Shown piece after piece: positions 51,660 to 61,649 of a DNA stretch of 64,000 bases; positions within the stretch are counted from its first letter, which is position 1, and every line of letters begins with the position of its first letter. Made by a program: the position numbers and the translations under genes. This DNA comes from Parnassius smintheus behrii (taxonomy: Eukaryota > Arthropoda > Insecta > Lepidoptera > Papilionidae). The notes beneath the pieces were generated by a model. That model was not told the DNA's origin. It saw only the letters and a program-made list of their open reading frames with translations, and did no database searches. The stretch is taken from NCBI GenBank assembly GCA_036936625.1, contig JAUPFT010000001.1, forward strand, positions 9,010,031-9,074,030. Direction: 5' to 3'.

Positions 51660-52440
51660 ATATTATTATATTTTATAAATTGATATGATCGGAGAGTTTT
51701 TGTGTTCTTCTGCGGCGGGTCTTGCAGAACTTAGCTCCGACCGCATGGACAGTTTCCACGAGCTTGTCATTCATATCGTCCACTGCATTGCAATCTTGTA
51801 GGCACTGAAAGCGGTTGTGTAACTCGAGCTGAAAGTTTTCGGGATTCTGGATTAGAGCACGAGGGGGACGGAGCGTTGACCTCATTAGAAGAGACCTCTC
51901 CAACTTAACGTTTAGGTTCAGTGTGCCTCTAACCATTCGGTGATCGCTGCCAGTTTTCACCCTTGCGATCACTGAGACATCACTGAACAGTTGGCGTCTG
52001 GTCGTCATAATGAAGTCAATCTCATTTTTTGTCGAACCGTCGGGGCTCGACCAGGTCCACTTCCTGTGGGGCCGCTTCTGGAAGAAAGAGTTCATCATAA
52101 AGAGTCCCTCTTTCTCCATAAAGTCGGCCAGCTGCTGGCCCCTTCGGTTCCGTTGCCCTACTCCAAATTTCCCTAACTTCAGCTCACCGCTTTCTCTTGT
52201 GCCTAGTTTTGCGTTGAAGTCTCCCATCAACACCGTGTAGTGGGTTTTGGAGGAATGCATGGCTTTAGAAATATCTTCATACATTTCCTCCACCTCCTCA
52301 TCGGGATGTGCCGAGGTTGGTGCGTAAACCTGTATGACCTTCAGCGAATACCGTTTGGTGATTCTGAGTATCAGGTACGCGACCCTCGTCGACACACTCC
52401 CAATCTTTACAACGATGTTGACGAGAGACTTGTGGACGAT
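51660..52440 (-). pseudogene. RTE endonuclease (APE-type), 5'-truncated
   Basis: Reads SLVNIVVKIGSVSTRVAYLI, then VIQVYAPTS, VLMGDFNAKLG and GSDHRMVRG, the conserved boxes of AP-endonuclease-like LINE nucleases that nick the target. The N-terminal third is missing. It ends at TQKLSDHINL, after which about 150 residues of the usual linker to RT are deleted. Confidence 0.85.
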
Positions 52441-52466
52441 AAATCCGACAATTTTTTTTTAAAATT

Positions 52467-52985
52467 CAAATTCAACTCGGCTGGGCAGCGTTCGGGAAAT
52501 TACGACATATCTTCTCGTCAGGTATACCTCAATCTCTAAAAACTAGATTGTACAACTAGTGCGTGTTGCCAGTGATGACTTACGGATCTGAGACGTGGTC
52601 CTTCACTGCTGGCCGTATGAGGACGCTCAAAGTCGCTCAGCGAGCTATGGAGAGGGCTATGCTTGGAGTTTCTCAGCGTGATAGACTCAGAAATGAGGAT
52701 ATCCGCAGTAAAACCAGAGTGACCGACATAGCCCAACGGATTAGTAAGCTGAAGTGGCAATGGGCCGGCCATGTAGCTCGAAGAACCGATAACCGATGGG
52801 GAAGAAAGGTTCTCGAGTGGCAGCCTCATACCGGTAGGCGTAGTGTAGGGCGACCCCCCACTAGATGGAGTGACGACCTGGTAAGATATGCAGGAAGTCG
52901 ATGGATGCAGGTGGCTCAGGACCGTGCTTTGTGGCATTACTTGGGGGAGGCCTATGTTCAGCAGTGGACTTGTGAAGGGCTGTAA
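52467..52985 (+). pseudogene. RTE C-terminal region, direct segment
   Basis: Begins RIQLGWAAFGKLRHIFSS, has one TAG in place of the expected CAG at about 52554, then reads CVLPVMTYGSETWSFTAGRM through GLGEAYVQQWT-type end to the stop at 52983. This C-terminal block is common to insect RTE elements; similar fragments are at 53530-53985 and 10860-11130. Confidence 0.8.
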
Positions 52986-53009
52986 TGATGATGATGATGA
53001 ATAATAATA

Positions 53010-53525
53010 CCATTTGCAGAGTTTATACTTCATTAGCTACTATTAAATTACCCAATAAATCACTGTATCTAACAAGTCGACATCAACGTACGTAAACGTA
53101 ATTTGACTTAGCAAAATAAATGTTTAGATTCATCAACGTCCCGGAGAGCTCCGTGAGTATTCATTATAGACTTTACCTGTAACAGAAAATACGCAACACA
53201 GATATTTTGACTTAACTTTTACGTATATTCCATATAAAATAGAAGCCATGGTTGCTTAGGGAAACAACGCTCGCTCTAATTTTATGCGCGAATTAAATCA
53301 ATTTTAATGCCGGCATCAATAAGAATTGCCAATATGCTTAACTCTATGGTGAAAGATAATAAGATGAGGTAAACTGCATATCTCAGTAGTTAAAAAAATA
53401 TTTACGTTTTAATCATGGGAAGGGACCAGTACGTATTAGGGCAGCGCGGCGCACCGATCTACCTATGTAAAAGCCGTTTGGGACTGTTCCCAACATTAAG
53501 ACGTATGAAGGTTGTTTCTTTACTT
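53010..53525. other. no gene seen
   Basis: Mixed AT-rich sequence without recognisable frame. Confidence 0.4.
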
Positions 53526-53529
53526 TATA

Positions 53530-54400
53530 TCATAATCATCGTCATTACAGCTCTTTACAAGTCCAATGCTGAACATAGGTCTCCTACAAGGAATACCAAA
53601 AAGCTCGATCCTGAGTCACCTGTATTCATCGACTTCCCACATGTCTTAGCAGGTCGTGACTTCATCTAGTGGTGGCCTACACTTTGCCTACCGGTACGAG
53701 GCCGCAACTCAAACCTTTCTTTCCCACCGGTTGTCAATTCTTTATATAATATGGTCGGCACATTGCCACTTTAAATGAATAATTCTTGAGGCTATGTCAG
53801 TTAATCTGCTTCTACTCTGCGGATATCATCGTTTTTGAGTATACCACACAGAGAAACACTGAGCATAGCCCTCTTCAGTAGATCGCTGAGCGATCTTGAG
53901 TTTCCTAATATGGCCAGCAGTGAAGAACCACGTCTCAGATCCATATGTCATTACCGGCGACATGCACTGGTAATACATTTATACCACCTTGTTTAAATAA
54001 TAGAATCATGCGTTACTTTGCGTAAATCCATTATGAAGTTGTTAAGAATTAATTCGCACACATCCTCTCAATAAAATAAAATTATGTGTCTTACCTAGTT
54101 TGAGGAACACCCACGCCCTGCCTCAATTGCGTGCACTAATCCCGTCACCACCTATCCCAGCACCACTACTCCCAACACCACTATACCAGGAAAGACACAC
54201 CATCGAGGATAATACGACACGTGTTTTGCTTCTACACGAGGCATACTCAAGTGATGCAGACTCTGTGGTGGCTGACGGACCATATATCACTAGATATATC
54301 TGTCGAGAATATGTGTCGTAATCTCCCAAAAGTTGTCCAGCCGAGTTGAATCCGTCGATTGACCTCTCGGTCGAAGTTGGACTTAACTAATCGGATTATT
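53530..54400 (-). pseudogene. RTE LINE 3' fragment, minus strand, interrupted
   Basis: The complement of 53530-53985 follows the RTE 3' end (GTCATTACCGGCGACATGCA region for PVMTYGSETW, down to the GAACATAGGTCTCC tail). 54340-54400 holds the preceding KSNFDREVNRRIQLGW block. About 340 bp of foreign sequence (54000-54340) separates them. Confidence 0.65.
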
Positions 54401-54794
54401 TTTGCGTATTTAATATATAAATGGAAATTTTTATATAAAACTGAATTTGCAAACAAACCTACAGCCCACCTGAAGGTAAATCATCGTATTCCAAGGACAC
54501 CTGCTGCCAACTTTATACTAGTGAGGCTGTAGATATGATATCACTTTTGTGGATTGAGATGGAATTCTACACAACCTGTAATTAATTACCGGTTCTCTTT
54601 ACCCTTCAGACTAGAGCACAGCAACACAAGCACTGCTATTAACGGCAGAAATCAGAATGATGAATGACCTCGCAATCTAACTGATTTGAAGCGAAGGCTG
54701 CCGCCCATAGATAACTTCAGCTTATTGAATAAAATCAGTTTTTAGTAACCACTTTAATGTAATAAGTTTAATTAATTATTGATGTACTGTCACC

Positions 54795-54860
54795 GTTATA
54801 GCCTATTTAAGTCCACTGCTGAACATAGGCCTTCCACATAGATTGCCTCATAGGGGGATA
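54795..54860 (-). repeat. LINE/SINE 3' tail remnant
   Basis: AGTCCACTGCTGAACATAGG, complement of the shared lepidopteran 3' tail. Confidence 0.6.
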
Positions 54861-55315
54861 TTGGCAAGCGGGTTGACAACCAACCAACCAAAAGTCATTT
54901 TATTTTTAATCGTTATTATGAAGACGCTGCAGCCCATCTCTTGCCTGTTTCCCTCTGCCGCCTTTTGCGACACCCACGGAATGATACAGGGTAGCGGATA
55001 TCTCACCCGACGTCACAGTACAAGTCCACGAACGCAAAGACTGTAAAATGCTTGAAATAAAGTTCATTTTTCTTTATTTTTATAGAATGCTAGAATTGGT
55101 AATAATAATACAAATAAAACTGCGCTCTTAAAAGTCTTATTGCCTTAAGTTACGATCCATTACAGTTTGGTTTTGACTGTACAGATTTAGTGTGACTGTA
55201 ATTTACGTAGCTTTTTATTTATTTTTGGGATAAAAATTACCTATGTTGAAAATGATAGGAATCGATTCAGTAAACGATTCTGAACAAACTACTTTCTCAA
55301 AGTGCGTTAATTTTG

Positions 55316-55355
55316 CTACGTGTTGTATATACCATTGATATATACAACACGTAGT
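55316..55355. repeat. hairpin next to a TA microsatellite
   Basis: TACGTGTTGTATATACC and its complement are separated by about 6 bases. Confidence 0.75.
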
Positions 55356-55365
55356 ATACACACAC

Positions 55366-55431
<66 letters not shown>
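55366..55431. repeat. (TA)n microsatellite
   Basis: About 66 bp of TA repeats; the open frame crossing it is an artefact. Confidence 0.95.
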
Positions 55432-55434
<3 letters not shown>

Positions 55435-55435
<1 letters not shown>

Positions 55436-55875
55436 AATACCTTCATTAATTTATAATAGATTTCCGCAAAGTAACGCCTGCATTTATCAATTATGATAGT
55501 TTTTTTAGTGAAGGACACAAGTGCATTGCCACCCTTGGGGCAAAGATAAAAAGCTTATCTGCCATTTTTTATTTTCTTATTATTTGCATTTGGTTTAGTT
55601 TTTGTATTTAAAACTTATACTAATGCGCGATAAATGGCATTTATGTTAACTTTTATTATTTAGTTGTTCTTCATATTATGATACACGTCGGACGATCAAC
55701 TGGGGAATAAAAAACAATAATGCGCCTATTTAACATCTATATTGTGACGAAACTACGCCACAATGGAAAAGATCCACGTTCATATTATGTTGATTGCAAC
55801 AGGCTTATTATGAAGACAATTTTAAATTGTTTATATTATTAACGTAAATTTATACAATCAACTATTGGCCGTGCT
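55435..55875. other. no gene seen
   Basis: AT-rich spacer without recognisable features. Confidence 0.4.
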
Positions 55876-55879
55876 TGCT

Positions 55880-56130
55880 CGGAGGCTAAATGTTCACTGT
55901 AGAATTAACAGTACGCTATAAAGCCGTCAATTAAATGGTTAATTGCAAATTGTATGTGTTGGTTTCCAATGTGCTCAGCGGCTAAGGAAAACATCTTGAG
56001 AAATCCGCATATGAGGTAAATTAAAAAAAAATAGACAATTAACGGGGCCGTGCGGCGGACATTTCATTGCGTTGTAAACCTTGTCAGACATGAAAGGAGA
56101 CACGTGCCTAGCCGTGGAAAATATAGGCTA
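55880..56130 (+). repeat. degenerate SINE
   Basis: GTGCTCAGCGGCTAAGGAAA and ATGAAAGGAGACACGTGCCT correspond to the body and tail of the 18430 SINE; the tRNA head is eroded. Confidence 0.5.
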
Positions 56131-56144
56131 TATTATTGACGGCT

Positions 56145-56330
56145 CCATGGCGCAATGGCTTAGTAATGAGTGGCTGCGCTTGGTGCCGCTTGTTCGAATC
56201 CCGCACGGAACAAGCATTTGTATGGCGTACAAATAATTGTTACTGGTCTGGATGTTTGTCCTTGTGTAATTTAAGTTTGTAAACTGTCGCCAAGATACAG
56301 GAGAAAATACTAGTGTGGTAGAAAGTGTTC
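56145..56330 (+). repeat. tRNA-derived SINE, second copy of the 1-180 family
   Basis: Box A-like TGGCGCAATGGCTTAG and box B-like GTTCGAATCCC; body and tail match 1-180. Confidence 0.65.
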
Positions 56331-56883
56331 TTAAAAAACAGAACTTAATTTTAAGAAATCATTTAAAAGCAGTTTCTAAGAATCAATTTATATTCCCATG
56401 ATAATCAACAAATTTCAAGTTACTTAAAGCCAAATTTTAATAATCATCATTTATAACTTGACACCACTAACTAAATCGATATAACTAAATCGATACACCC
56501 ACATTTCCAACATTGTGTTTGTTTGAAATAGGGTTATAATAGTTTAAAACAACAAAGGCAATAACTCTACATCAATTACAAAATGTCCGACACTAAATTG
56601 CACATTCCGCGAACACGGTTTTGTATTCCAACTTTAGCAATTACGTTAGTCAAGATTAAAGTTCTAGAGTAAAGTTTTAAAACCAGATGGACAGCTTGTA
56701 GCGTATAGACTATGATCGTGTTTTTTATGAAAAATTCTAACTTAGCTGGTATGATATGTGATTATTCAAGTAATCTATGATATTTTATGAAAGAAAAAAT
56801 AAAAAAGCTCATAAAATCTTTTCCCATAAGTTTCCTTAAACAAGTATAAATATTACAATTAACTATTGCAGTAATTATGTAGC

Positions 56884-57140
56884 CACCGTGTAGAGGCGGT
56901 GTAAGAATATCCACTAGCCCACATTGAATCGTGGGTGTAGTAAGAGGCGACAGAGGGGAACATACCTGGAGATGGACAGCAGTATATTATTTCTTAAAAC
57001 TACTACAAAATAAAAGTAGCGGTTACTAACCCGTCTATCAAACGTGGCAAGTATGATAAGTTAAATTCTCCCTTATACGGCATTTATGAGTACAGCTGTG
57101 TACAGAAGTGGACTTTCAAAATGCTGTAGTAGATAGATGG
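56884..57140 (+). repeat. lepidopteran SINE-like repeat, second copy
   Basis: GAGGCGGTGTAAGAATATCC to AGTGGACTTTCAAAATGCTG; matches 38005-38275. Confidence 0.6.
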
Positions 57141-57544
57141 TAGTAATAATAACACAACTAAGGCGGAAACAAATAGTAAATATTTTTATTTTTTTTCAGG
57201 TCATGATATGATATATTTTTAATCATTACAACTTAACAAACATCTATAACTGAAAATAGCATACCTATACCCCAAATATTGTCACATAAGTAAATGTTTG
57301 CTATATTTGCCACGCTAGCCAGGTTATAGGTTGTTTACTGCAATTATTTATTATTTAGAGTTTTTATTAGAAAAATGCTACTGCCTATATGCTGGTTCAT
57401 TTTCCTATAACACCTTTTTGCCGGTAGGAGTCTCTTCATAGGACGACATGTGGTAAGGGTTCCAGTCCAGGAGATTTGCTCTCGAAAATAAACGGGAACC
57501 CTTTCCGGCCAGACATTTCATATAAGTCTTCGATAGTTACAACG

Positions 57545-57640
57545 CATGTTGATTCTTAATTGAGGGTATATGTTTAAGTCTATTGGCCACAGGATCCACT
57601 TCCTAACAGGTGCATTGTGTGCTCGTTTTTCTCCTTTAAA
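57545..57640 (-). repeat. fragment of the 1437 repeat family
   Basis: GATTCTTAATTGAGGGTATA and GTGCATTGTGTGCTCGTTTT match one end of 2275-2485. Confidence 0.5.
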
Positions 57641-59240
57641 TTTCTTTACAAAATTGTAATTGTAACCTGAATATAACAACTTGTATATTGCTGTCATTCC
57701 GAAGCTTGTATTTGACTTTCTGTTTAGATTGTCTGAACAATGATATTCTCGCACATTCAAAAAATAACCCGTAAGAGCAAGGTTTAAGTTCTACCACCTA
57801 ACTTTACGATAGCATTTTGAACGATAAAACATGTAAAATTTTAACGGCTTTTCACATAAAGGCTTTTAATTTGCTTAGAAAGTGCAATTTGTCATTATAG
57901 ATTACATCGTCGCTTAGAACCAGTTAAATATGTAGTCATTTGGCTTAAAGTAAGTTAAAAAAATAATTTATTTATTTTCACTTGTTTTACTCCTTTATAA
58001 TATGTTTATCTCTATTAAGTCTCAGTTTTTCTTGTTTATCTTAGTAAACTTAAACTTAACAATCAACTTTGCCTGAAAAGATTTTAACGTTCCTTTTATA
58101 TAATCCTTCTATTTGAGCATCAATTGCAATAAAAGTAAGATATTTATTTTAGTGTACTTTGTTACGTAGTAATAAAATAGAACAAATGTAACTAAACATA
58201 AAAGTGATATTTATGACTGTGAAATTTTAGATACCCCTTCGGCCATACATGATTTTCCACTTTCCGAAAAGGTTCGATGAAAAACTAATGAAATATTCGC
58301 ATACTGTGTTCCGGCACTGCAGTACGTACCAATATTTGTTACAAAGAATTTTACCGATCAAAATATTTGATATGCCACTTCATTGTTTTAAATTCACAGA
58401 CGTGTCAAGTACTCTATTGATGATAACTTCATCTTTAATGTTAGGATGTTTATGAATTTTATAAAGAAACTTTAACTATTATTGTAAGAGTTTAACTAAG
58501 ATAGGATTACTCATATGGGCTGTGTTCGGATCATTACGAACAATCTCGTCCAGTATTTCTTAAAATGTTAATATAAAAATGTATAAATGTGTGATCTCAG
58601 TGATAAATTTAGTGAATAAATACAAAAAAAAAAAAACATTATTAAAACTTGTAATATTAAAATTTGAGTCACTACGTAATTATAACTTAACTATTACTCG
58701 ATTATGGCAGTTCGTTAAGTGCTACTTTGTAGCATAAGTATGTAGTTTGTGGACTTAAATGGACCCCAACGCACCCTTAAAAGGTAAAGGAGTTTTTCTA
58801 TCAGTACGAGGAGGTAGGATTCTTTCCTGCCCAGGAGTCAGTCTGGTTGGGTTTCATATTCTTACCTATTTCTGTTACCAAACAGTATTGCATGTATAAT
58901 ATATACGCGATAACTAATAAAAATAATACTAAATATTGGTAGAAACTAATAAAAATTAAAAATAATTAGTTGATTGTAATTTGAAAGTAACGCTTAAAGC
59001 CCATTAAACAATTTAGTTTACGAGTTGAGTACTTACCTAATTCGAAGAACTGTCATGTTGTTAAATTTTATGTTAAACAAGGTTCACGGTGAAAATCGTA
59101 AGTGCTTAATAAGCTCGTTAATAGAAATTTCCAAATTAAAATATTGCCTGAATTAATGAATTTAGCTTTTTATTATGTTCGTATTTAAAGTGTCGTAACC
59201 TGCCAGTATTAAAATTTTAGAAGAATTTTTTTATAGTATT
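57641..59240. other. no gene seen
   Basis: AT-rich sequence. The short frame at 58249-58455 has no recognisable content. A poly-A run lies near 58624. Confidence 0.4.
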
Positions 59241-59244
59241 AAGG

Positions 59245-59545
59245 CTGACAAACCAGCACACAGTCCACCTAATTGTAAGTGGTTACTGTGGCCCATATAC
59301 ACCTACATTTATTTACGATTACGAATCCAAATGCAGATGAGTAGTCACTCGTGAGGATTAAAATGGAATACCCCGTTACCAGTATAACGGGTCTCCAGTT
59401 CTCTACACTCACCAAACGACACACAGCGGAGTTTAGCTGCTATTTTACGCAGGTATTCTGTGAAAGCGTGGTCCTTCCCCGGTCGAGTCGACCCATTCGT
59501 GCTACAACTATACCACTAATATGGCTGCAGAATCGCTCTACCAAG
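59245..59545 (+). repeat. dispersed repeat, 1437 family
   Basis: CTGACAAACCAGCACACAGT, GTGGTTACTGTGGCCCATAT and the GTGCTACAACTATACCACTA end match 49752-50010. Confidence 0.6.
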
Positions 59546-59767
59546 TCTACGTTAATTACCTAGGTAATCTAACAATTAAACGAACATTTTTCAAAGTATA
59601 AAATGTTGGTTTTTTATCTGGTTTAGCTTTCATCATATTTCATCTCTGTCATCTCGTGAAAGATCATCAAATTCTACTAAGGATGATATGTGGAACTAAA
59701 GAAGAACCATCCTAATTTCAATAGACACAGTCTGGGTACTATAACCTGTTTGTGATCTTGTAATTAA

Positions 59768-60126
59768 AACCGGCCAAGAGCGTGTCGGGCCACGCTCAGT
59801 GTAGGGTTCCGTAGTTTCCCGTCCGTTCAAGTGTTTCCATGTTTCCATACAATGTTTCCATCCAAGTTCAAAATGATTTTCCTGGAAAGTCCTTATAAAG
59901 TTCTACTTTTCAGATTTTTTCATATTTTCTAAACTTATGGTTCAAAAGTTAGAGGGGGGGGGGACACATTGTTTTTTACTTTTGGAGCGATTATTTCCGA
60001 AAATATTGACATTATCAAAAAATGATTACAGTAAACCCCTATTCATTTTTAAATACCTTTCCAACAATATATCACACGTTAGGGTTGAAATTAAAAAAAA
60101 ATATCACTTCCCACTTTACATATAGA
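59768..60126 (-). repeat. dispersed repeat, GGGTTCCGTAG family
   Basis: Complement of about 8925-9360, from CGGCCAAGAGCGTGTCGGGC to CACTTCCCACTTTACATATA, about 90% identical. It stops where the LINE 5' region begins, so the LINE may have inserted into it or landed beside it. Confidence 0.65.
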
Positions 60127-60348
60127 ACGCGGGTGGGTGTAAATAAGTGCAGACGTGTTTCGTTTCGTAAAACGTATTTATTTTAAAAAAGAAGTAATTT
60201 ACCATACTTTTATTATTTTTCTATATAATACAGTATTAAGCATCAACGCGTAAAGGTTTACCTTATTATGCACTAGTTTTTTTCGCACTGCACAAACTGC
60301 TGGAGCCAAGTCTTTTACACACGAACATTTGTTACTACATACGTCACT

Positions 60349-61107
60349 ATGTCCACAATTGCCGATATTTCCAGAAGTCAGGAGTATTTGGAAGCGCTCA
60401 TCACTCGTAAAATGGCGGATTTTGAATCAAAACTCAACTCCAGCGCTTCCAAGAGTAGCAATGTGGACAGGATCAGCGAGGACTATACCGCTTTTCAGAG
60501 TTACGTCAAGGATATGTTTAACCTTCTTCGCCAGCAAATTGCAAAAGTCAGTCGCTCGCTTGACATTATAGAAACAAGGCATCGCAGGAATTTCCTGGGC
60601 GGTGTCCCTGAAAAACCAGGCGAAGATTTATCCGATGTCGTGATCAAAATTTTTCACGAAAATCTGGGTCTTAAAGATATAGCACCATCTTGTCTTCGAG
60701 CAGCATACAGACTTGGCCCGGTCAAATTACACCATACTCGTCCTATATTAATGCGCTTCACAGATATGTCATTGCGCTCAACTGTTTGGTTTAAAAAATA
60801 ATGTTAAAAGGCAAGGCGATGTTTAAATTATCGGAGTTCCTTACAAAATACAGGCAAGACTTATTTCTTCAAGCCCGTAAGCATTTTGGAATTAAAAAAA
60901 GTCTGGTCATTCGAGGACAACATAAGCGTTAGACTGCCTGACGGATCTCAACGTCACATCTTTAGCGCTAATGACCTGGATGCACTACAGCGCGATCTTC
61001 ATAAAGCTGGGTGCAACGAGGAGCCGGAACAGGTGAAGGCAGGAACAAGTAGTATAGTTTCCCGTAGCGAGCAGCCAAGAACCCGACGAGCATTCAGAAA
61101 TAAGTAA
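60349..61107 (+). pseudogene. LINE ORF1 (nucleic-acid-binding protein), frameshifted
   Basis: The first frame (150 aa) has a heptad-like coiled region (about 40-80, DMFNLLRQQIAKVSRSLDII) followed by an RRM-like segment (VVIKIFHENLGL, CLRAAYRLGP, RPILMRF). The C-terminal domain continues in other frames (MLKGKAMFKLSEFLTKYRQD; VWSFEDNISVRLPDG). Single-base length changes in A runs at about 60793 and 60893 break it. ORF1 proteins coat the LINE RNA. Confidence 0.75.
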
Positions 61108-61571
61108 ACATTCTCGGGATAGTGGTAATACTTTGCTTACACTTCGACGGCTTATTAATTACTGCTACTGCTGTGTGTACTGTGTACGTCACTGAGCGCT
61201 TTTGTATTCGATCCTTTTGTTCTCCGCAACCGGTTACTAGGCTGGTTTGCGACACAAGTAATAGTACAGACTAATCTGAACCTTAAATTTCGTGAAATTA
61301 CGCTTTAGAGTATTTTTTTTCGTTTAAATTACCACTTCTCGTAGTGATTAACATATGTTTTTTTTCCTTTTTTTCAATACGTATGTTTTTTGTTGTCTCT
61401 GCAATTGTAAATAATTAAAATTAGATACTTTCTTGTAGTAAGTATTACTAGTTGTTTTCGTGTAATATTTTAATTTTTCTTTTTGTAAACAGTTTACCGG
61501 CGCGTTTGTTTGCAGTGCAAATATCAGTTAATAGGGTTTTTTTCTATTTTTAGACTATATATATACTTTAT

Positions 61572-61602
<31 letters not shown>

Positions 61603-61649
61603 ACGTATATCATAAGTATAATCATATATTATGACAGATTCTGATACCA

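Larger units (their letters stand above)
50497..53005 (+). mobile_element. RTE-type LINE with 5' inversion (twin priming)
   Basis: The 3' part is on the plus strand (52467-52985, then a (GAT)n tail to about 53003). The 5' part (endonuclease and reverse transcriptase) lies inverted on its left (52440 down to 50505). The inverted part ends, and the plus-strand part begins, at the same element position: both contain ATTCAACTCGG. That order, inverted 5' segment followed by direct 3' segment, is the signature of twin-primed LINE integration. The element is also 5'-truncated and has an internal deletion between endonuclease and RT. Confidence 0.8.

Noticed and set aside
52536..53033. 165-aa minus-strand frame
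   Set aside because: Antisense of the RTE C-terminal coding segment.
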